A DNA stretch of 13,506 nt from Larix sibirica. Its lineage: Eukaryota; Streptophyta; Pinopsida; Pinales; Pinaceae. The translations under genes and the position numbers were made by a program. This document shows, piece after piece, positions 7,691 through 13,506 of this stretch (its first letter is position 1; each line of letters starts with the position of its first letter). The notes below the pieces were generated by a model. That model saw nothing but the letters and a program-made list of their open reading frames with translations. It ran no database searches and was not told where the DNA came from. Location: the NCBI GenBank assembly GCA_004151065.3, contig NWUY0300028706.1, positions 1 through 13,506 of the forward strand, given 5' to 3'.

Positions 7691-8779
7691 GGTTGCTGCA
7701 GTGAGTAAAAAGGCACACAACAACATACGAGAGTTGGCTTCAATATGAGGGAAAGGAAAAGACTAATTTCAAGGTGTGATGAGAACAACAATTAAGTACA
7801 CCCTCTCGAGACAGTGATAAGGAACCTCACAACACTGGATTGAAATGGATTCAAACAAATATTGACTAATAACATCAATTATAAGTAAATTAATATCCTC
7901 TAAACATTTTATTGAAACCATCATTCCTAGTCTAGAGTTCAACTTGAGATGACTATAGCGATATGAAATATTAAAGAATCAATTAACATGGCATTCTCCA
8001 CCAAAGGGTTTTTCATAGACGTAATTGCACATCTAGAGCATAGGGAGGAAATTTTTGAAATAGAGTTTTATTTCCTCAACTTGTTAAGTCTGCACATAAT
8101 ACCGATCACGGTTCTTTATAAAAATCATTTCAAATGTCAACAAATTTAGAAAAAATTTAAGGCATTGAAGATTTTACAATGACCATAAGAAAAAAGTGAA
8201 AATGCAATAATATGGAGGGGAGAATCTCAACCTCCCAGCTTCTTTTGTAAGATTTCATATCCATGAGGACCATGGAAGAGGGCCACCTACCACAATTTTC
8301 CGACCATTGGTAGGTCTATAGTTAAGAAATCAATGAGAATGGTAACCTTTGCAGTGAATACTAGTTATACAATATGGGTGGAAAGGGGATAGGCTTGGGA
8401 GTGGGAAGATACATTTAAGTTAATGTGTATTATGTGAAAAAATATTTTTCTTTTGAATTCTTAAGATGTGGTGAGAGCCCACCATCCTTCTAGAGGATTT
8501 AGTCTTTGTGTTTAGAGTCACACATGAAAGTCTCAAAAAACATTAAAGCAAATCCAAAGGCATTCATTGCATGATGTAAGGATATAAGGGTTCATTGTGC
8601 AATGCATGCATTTATTGGAAAAATCTATATTTGATTCCTAGATATTTTTGTTGTGTAATTAAATGAGAGCAGACTCATTCATAAAAAGATTCTATATGTA
8701 GCTTTCATACATTGAACTGAGCACGAGTCGAATGGCTCTATGTGTGAAAAACCTGAACCCTAGTAGATTCTAGACGGGT
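7691..8779. other. Intergenic stretch, nothing identified
   Basis: Both strands were read in all frames. Short open segments occur (for example around 8220-8320 on either strand), but none extends or resembles a family I know. No RNA gene, tandem repeat or terminal repeat stands out. The first part may belong to the preceding LTR and the last part to the 5' flank of the LINE. Confidence 0.45.
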
Positions 8780-9080
8780 ATTGTGTTATTAGCACAAGAG
8801 AGGCTCAGAGCTAATGGGTTCTGGTGATTAGGTCCAGTCATTGTTTTTCTACAGTTGGTAGTGGTTTTCTGATTTTACCATTTATATTGTGCCCAGACCT
8901 CTGCCTGGTTCCAAAATTTTGTTCTCTTTTCTGGTTGCAACTAGGAGTTTGCCACCCAGTAATGGGGGCTTAGTACCAACCTAGCATAAAAAAAAGTGGG
9001 AATTTGTATTTTTCCTTATTAGGGGCACGTGATTGCCATTCTCGGAGGTTTGTATTCTGGCAGAGGCTCCCAATGTCGAG
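8780..9080 (+). promoter_or_regulatory. Presumed LINE 5' leader
   Basis: The sequence between the anonymous flank and the first in-frame ATG of ORF1 (9081) has no coding frame and would correspond to the element's 5' UTR, which in L1 elements also carries the internal promoter. No defined promoter motif is visible. The placement rests only on its position before ORF1 and on the composition change near 8780. Confidence 0.3.
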
Positions 9081-10753
9081 ATGGCTCCTTTCCATCCTAG
9101 TATGGGGTCCATACCAGGCTCACGAGGGAATGGACCAGATTATTCTATGGCTGATGGTGAGGATAACACATCGGTGTCATTGTCAGCAGGTCCTAGGGTT
9201 TGGACAAACCCTTATGCACAAGTGGTCTTCTCCTCACCTCGTAAGGACTCACATGGTTGTCTCTCATCCTCTCCGGACAAGTCTCTTTCCAGGTTTCGGT
9301 CTTGTCAGTATCCACCAGGTTTATCTAAGTCATATTTACTGAGTCCTGCGGATTGTACAAGGGATGAGTCCACATGCCCTAATGAGACCATTATGTCTTT
9401 TAAGGGGAATTTACAAGGGGCGTAGGCCAGAGCACGGAGGAAGGTAAAAATTGAAAGGGTCGGGAAAGGGTGTGCTCTGTTTGTTCCGGGGAAAGACATC
9501 ACATTCGATATGGTGGAAGGTTTGTCAACTAGGGAATTATTAGGAAAGTTTAAATACATCAAAATGAACCGTCTGGATATTTTGGATTGGATTTCCAGAG
9601 CTTGGAAATCTCTTATCCATTATTTTCCCACGGTAATCTTATTGGTTAATGGTTGGATTTATTTCCATTTCCCGTCAAAGGAGATTCTGAATATTATTTC
9701 TTCTAGATTTTGGGTGGTGGCTTGTGGATATTTGGTCCTTTATAACTAGCATTTTGGATTCAACTCCTAGAAGGAGAAACTCCCTCATCGCCACCTGTGG
9801 GTCCTTTTGCCGGGGTTCCCATTACAATGTTGGAATTTTGGGTCCTTTATGGCGGTATCCAACTCCATTGGTAAGTTTATTCTTGTGGAAGAATATACTC
9901 TTATGGCTTCAGACCGACGTTTTCCTAGGGTCTTGGTCGAAATGGATAGTGCAAAGGGCCTCCCTGAAGATGTCGAACTTCAAAGGGTCGGCGGCTCGTT
10001 TGTGTAGAGGTTGGACTATTGGCGTATTCCTTTCCATTGTTTCGGATGCCACCAGATGGGACACTTGTGTATGGATTGTACTCGGGAGTTGAAAGATACC
10101 CTAGCTAATTCAAATGTATATTCCCCTTCTCATGAGGATTCAATTGAATATGAGCCTTTATTAAATTTCCCTTTGCCATTGGATGTGGACTCGGCTCTTC
10201 GTTTTTTGGGTAAGTTAAAACCTTTCTTCCCCTTTTGTTAAAATCTCTATCAGCTAAAGACATTTTAGGGTCTTTAAAATTGTCCACTTTGCATGAGTCT
10301 GAGTTTGCAGATGAGCCGATATCGACCATTGGTTCCTTGGTTGGTGAGGTTCCTGGTATCAAGCCTCTCGACCTCAGGACCATCCCCTCATCTATTGCTA
10401 GGATTTTAACTCCGGAGCCTCCACTTTCTGAGGCGACTCCTCTATCGAGGGTGGGTCATCATTTGCCTCAAATTGGTAAGGCTAATCCCTCTCTAGACAT
10501 TACTCTTTCGTCTTCTCCATTGATTGAATATTTCCCCGTGACTCCTTGGGATGGTGCACCTTCATCATTGTCAGCCTCTATGGATGATCCCATTCCTACC
10601 TTTGTTAGCGTCTCAGATCCCTTGAGTGTGGATATTCCCATAGCCGCTATTAGACATTCTCTTATCACTACTCGAAAAGGTAGAAAAGGTAAACTAGCAA
10701 AAGACCTCGCCTCGACTGAGACACTGGATACAGATCCCCCTTTTTTGTATTAA
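9081..10753 (+). pseudogene. LINE ORF1 (gag-like nucleic-acid-binding protein), broken
   Basis: ORF1 of plant L1 elements makes an RNA-binding chaperone that packages element RNA. The first ATG (MAPFHPSMG) is at 9081, and the same frame is readable back to a TGA at 9030-9032. This one frame continues to 10241 through TAG stops at 9423, 9747, 9768 and 10005. At least two (9747, 9768) fall inside otherwise continuous DUF4283-like sequence: CALFVPGKDI, LDWISRAWKS, GWIYFHF, RHLW, LPGFPLQCWNFGSF, VEEYTLMASDRRFPRVLVEMD, GLPEDVELQR. A CCHC zinc knuckle follows at 10038-10079. Near 10225-10241 the frame shifts, and a Ser/Pro-rich tail with a basic RKGRKGKLAKD continues to TAA 10751-10753. A further shift in the T run at 10741-10746 would prolong it to 10937, overlapping ORF2. 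Related ORF1 proteins are about this length, so little is missing. Confidence 0.88.
10038..10079 (+). other. CCHC zinc knuckle of ORF1
   Basis: The peptide CFGCHQMGHLCMDC has the spacing C-x2-C-x4-H-x4-C, with all four metal ligands present. It is preceded by RLDYWRIPFH, the usual lead-in in plant LINE ORF1 proteins. The knuckle binds single-stranded RNA or DNA. It is intact although a stop at 10005 precedes it. Confidence 0.93.
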
Positions 10754-10863
10754 CCCTAGTTTGTCTTCCATCTACTCTATGGCTATGACCCTTTCTTTCG
10801 AATCTCCTCCTTCAAATGTCGAAGGGGCCCTTAGAGAAGGTGGCCCCATTCTAAGGGTTCCTT

Positions 10864-11545
10864 ATGATCATTTTGTCCTTCAACATTCAAGGGTTGGGCA
10901 GTTCCCCCAAGAAAACTATTGTGAAGCATCTTTTTGAGTGTGTTAAACCTAATGTTGTTTTTCTCCTGGAGATTGTGGCCCCTGCAATTAAAGCCTGTGA
11001 TTTATTTCTTCATATTAAACCAGGTTGGAAATGTTGTGGTTCTGATTCGAATGGACATTTGGGGGGCCTCCTAGTGGCTTGGAACCATGATTTCTCTGAT
11101 TTTCGGCCTTTTATTATTGTGGCAAGTATCCTAATTGTTGTATTTTTTAGGGGATTTGATAAGCAGGTGAGCCTACTAAATATATATGGCCCTTATTGTC
11201 AAAGACATATATTTTGGGACAAGATTATTCAGACATGGATCTTAAATAATCATGCTCTGATTATAGCCAGGGATTTAAACTTGACACTTTTTACAGCTGA
11301 AGTGTGGGGTTCAGCGAGAATGGAAGACCCTTTAGCTCAATATTTCAAGGAGACCTTTGATAATGTTGGATTGTTGGATGTGGTTGCTTGCTCCATGGTT
11401 CCGACCTAGTAAAATGGGCGTTTGGGAGAGCATGTGTAGCTAAAAGGCTTGATCACTTTCTTCTGGCTGAGGATTTGACCATTGAGTTGGGTAGGTTCAG
11501 ATCCTAGGCGGTGTCTACTGGTGTATCGGATCATAGAGCTATATC
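10864..11545 (+). other. Apurinic-type endonuclease domain of ORF2
   Basis: Family landmarks can be followed. Asn7 is in SFNIQGL. Glu36 is in FLLEI (family QE, with Gln replaced by Leu). GGLLVAWN occupies 67-74. Tyr108 is in NIYGP. Asp137 and Asn139 are in ARDLN, where the family has GDxN and Gly has become Arg by GGG to AGG. The SDH triad is at 11526-11534, reached only after a frameshift between 11410 and 11436 and a TAG at 11505 standing for the family Trp of RSW. The catalytic residues survive, but the reading frame does not. Confidence 0.9.
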
Positions 11546-12344
11546 TCTTGAGATTGATCTTGAAAAATGTAACTACTACTTCCCCTTTAAGTTCAATCAA
11601 ACTTGGATGGAGGACCCTAATTTTGATAAATTTGTGAAGGATAAGTGGGCCTCTATTTCGGCTTCTAACCCTATTTATCCCCTCCTGGGGATGTCAGAGA
11701 AATGATCCCTTCTCAGATCCGAGTTTTTGCAGTGGGATAGGGAGAAAAAAAGGTCAAATTTAGAATAATTAAATCAGATGGAAGTTAAAATTGATTCCTT
11801 GGCATTAGAGGTGGATGGGGATTACTTCTCGACCGAGAGAAAAGGGCATTTGATAAGCTTGGATTTGGTGAGGGCCAAGATATTGAAGCAAGTGGAGGAC
11901 ACTTGGCGTCTCAAAATCAGGGTGATATGGGTGTCACAAGGGGACATCAATACTAAATTTTTACAAAAGGTATGCTAACCAGAGGCGACAAAAAAACTCT
12001 ATATGGAAAGTGAAGGCACTGGATGGGAAGTTAGTGCATTCTCAGGTCTTACTCGAATGAGTTGCTATGTCATTTTTCGAGGCCAACTATAAAGTGGATA
12101 AATCTACGAGACCAGTGGAATAGTTGAATATTATTAAGTAGTTCCCCATATTTTTTAGCTTGGAGGAAGGTGATAATATTGGGGTTGAGGTTTGTTTGGA
12201 GGAAATAAGGGCAGTTTTAAACTCATTTTTCAAAGATTAAATCCTGGGTCTAAACGGTTGGACTATGGATTTCTTTATCGACTTCTTCGATCTGATGGGA
12301 AATGATATTCTATTGGTGGTAGAGGAATCCAGAAGGAAATGTTA

Positions 12345-13000
12345 TGCGTCGACTACTAAATGCTACTTACATAGCATTGATCCCTAAAAAGGATAAGCCA
12401 CAAAATTTTGATGACTTTCGGCCGATATCCTTATGTAAACTGCTCTATAAAGTCATTACGAAGATTATCTCCAATCGTATTAAACCTACTCTGGCTAGAT
12501 TGGTATCCTCAGAACAATTTGGCTTTCTGCCAGACTGCCAAATTTTGGATACGGTGGGGGTAGCACAAGAATGTCTCCATTCTATCAAGACAAAATATAA
12601 TCAGGTTTTTATCCTTAAAATGAATCTCATTCAAGCATATGATCGAGTGGATTGGAATTTTTTTCAGTTTGTCCTTGTTCAGATTGGTTTGCTGGTGGAA
12701 GGGACCAACTAGATTTTAGTGTGCTTTAGTACAACAAAATTTGCAGTCCTTATTAATGGTTCTCCCACTCATTTCTTCAACTATGGAAGAGGCCTGCAGC
12801 AAGGGTGTCTACTCTCTCCATTACTATTCCTCTTGATTATTGAAGGCCTCAGCCTATCTATTTTGGCAGCTAAGAAAGAACAAAGAATTAAGGTATAAAT
12901 TTGACTCACTCACTCTGTATTACAAATTTATTGTTCATTGATGATGTTTTGATCTTTGGTTCTAGATTGATTAAGGAATGGGAATGTTATAATGGCATTG
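12345..13000 (+). other. Reverse transcriptase domain of ORF2
   Basis: Motifs in order: LIPKKDKP and FRPISLCKLLYK (about 12371-12450); EQFGFLPDCQILD (about 12511-12550), where the family GR is DC; motif A LKMNLIQAYDRVDW with codon AAT at 12623-12625 replacing the catalytic Asp; motif [13 protein letters not shown] (from 12791); and motif C LLFIDDVLIFG with both Asp codons intact at 12940-12945. A TAG at 12710 stands where the family has Trp. The upstream segment DFFIDFFDLMGNDILLVVEESRR (12270-12335) is the usual lead-in, one frame away. Confidence 0.93.
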
Positions 13001-13506
13001 TTGACTCCTTTTGCTTTTCCTCAGGAATGCTTGTTAGCTTGCAAAAATCCTCATTTGTGTCCAACTGTTCAAACCTCAATATTTGTAATTCTATTGCTAC
13101 GTTATTTCCCCATCATATGGATCGGCTGGATTCAGGGTTTAAATACTTGGGATTCTTCTTGAAACCCAACTACTGCAAGAAGGAGGACTGGACTTGGCTC
13201 TTACGTAAGGTTGATAGACGTATCAACAATTGCAGTTTCAAGTGGCTTTCGATGGGAGGCCAATTAATCCTGGAAAAATCAGTGTTGGAAAGCTTACCTA
13301 TTTATTGGGCTTCTTTGGCAATGGTGTCATCTTCCAGTATATAAGGTATCATAAAATGTGTCTTCTACTTCCTCTGGGAGGGTAGCTCAAATGTTTCAAA
13401 ATTCCACCTGGCTAGTTGGGAAAGCATCTTTATGTCAAATCATTTTGTGTGAAATTCTATGTCACAGCAGATCTAAAGAGCTGAGGATACCTCACAAAGA
13501 AAGAAT

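Larger units (their letters stand above)
8780..13506 (+). mobile_element. Degenerate L1-type LINE retrotransposon, right end outside window
   Basis: The order is 5' leader, ORF1 with a CCHC knuckle, ORF2 with an apurinic-type endonuclease, reverse transcriptase and a C-terminal region. This is the standard plant L1 layout, all on the + strand. The left boundary is approximate: ORF1-like sequence starts near 9033-9081, and a few hundred bases before it have the mixed composition of a LINE leader. The 3' UTR, poly(A) tail and target-site duplication are not in the window. The copy is inactive, with many stops and frameshifts, but it is nearly full-length from leader to past the reverse transcriptase, which is unusual for LINE copies that are commonly 5'-truncated. 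Confidence 0.92.
10864..13506 (+). pseudogene. LINE ORF2 (endonuclease and reverse transcriptase), broken, 3' end outside window
   Basis: ORF2 supplies the nicking and copying enzymes for target-primed reverse transcription. The ATG at 10864 gives MIILSFNIQGLG, a typical start. Domains in order: endonuclease (about 10864-11545), a linker with WRLKIRVIWVSQGDINTKF (about 11895-11965), reverse transcriptase (about 12345-13000), a thumb/connection region (WLSMGGQLILEKSVLESLPIYW), and FLWEGSSNVSKFHLASWESI near 13370-13430. The reading moves through frames at about 11410-11436, 11965-11971, 12335-12345 and 12890-12901. Stops lie at 11407, 11505, 11703, 11766, 12058, 12121, 12139, 12238, 12710, 12896, 13342 and 13450. 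The zinc-finger C-terminus expected in plant L1 ORF2 lies past the edge. No part could make the full enzyme. Confidence 0.93.

Noticed and set aside
8220-8320. Possible short coding segment on either strand (purine-rich, GGCCACC-containing)
   Set aside because: Open only for a few dozen codons, no recognisable motif, no continuation in any frame.
9004-9342. An alternative-frame open stretch over the ORF1 N-terminus
   Set aside because: The overlapping frame starting at 9081 joins, through single stops, to the recognisable ORF1 domains. This one leads nowhere.
9305-11600. Minus strand open frames opposite the LINE (9305-9562, 10105-10383, 10468-10668, 11406-11600)
   Set aside because: All are antisense shadows of recognisable + strand LINE coding sequence, with no domain of their own.
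10864-13506. Functional LINE ORF2
   Set aside because: There are about a dozen stops, several frameshifts and a changed catalytic Asp, so it is a dead copy.

Overview
The window looks like intergenic nuclear DNA from a seed plant with a large, repeat-filled genome. It holds no intact host gene. The best evidence is a long degenerate L1-type LINE on the + strand in the right third. Its gag-like ORF1 (with a CCHC knuckle) and its ORF2 (endonuclease plus reverse transcriptase) resemble LINEs I associate with conifers, so a gymnosperm source is plausible. That is recognition from memory, not a database result. One N at 7422 points to a draft assembly.

Layout. 1-1420: non-coding or relic DNA with two decayed coding stretches, an unrecognised open frame at 593-805 and a broken Ser/Lys-rich C-terminal tail at 1051-1419. 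1420-2570: AT-rich DNA with an AT microsatellite and no gene. 2571-2740: a nearly perfect 85-bp tandem duplication, each copy carrying a G-box/ABRE-like site. 2741-3040: T/A-rich filler. 3041-6904: a tandem array of about 13 diverged copies of a roughly 291-bp unit. Most units carry two short adjacent hairpins. One copy contains a 160-bp MITE-like insertion with terminal inverted repeats and an 8-bp target duplication. Other copies have an internal 69-bp duplication or deletions. 6905-7460: no gene recognised. 7405-7690: possible 3' end of a Ty3/gypsy element (coding tail, polypurine tract, LTR start, TATA-like box). 7690-8780: nothing identifiable. 8780-13506: the LINE, which runs off the right edge.

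The LINE parts would once have worked together. ORF1 would bind the element RNA, the ORF2 endonuclease would nick target DNA, and the reverse transcriptase would copy the RNA at the nick. This copy is dead: ORF1 has three in-frame stops and at least one frameshift, and ORF2 has about a dozen stops, at least four frameshifts and a changed catalytic Asp. Many lesions look like G-to-A or C-to-T changes, as expected from decay of methylated cytosine.

I found no tRNA, rRNA, CRISPR array or intact host protein gene. The most interesting part is the hairpin-bearing satellite array, with its dated internal events and its closeness to a possible retrotransposon 3' end.
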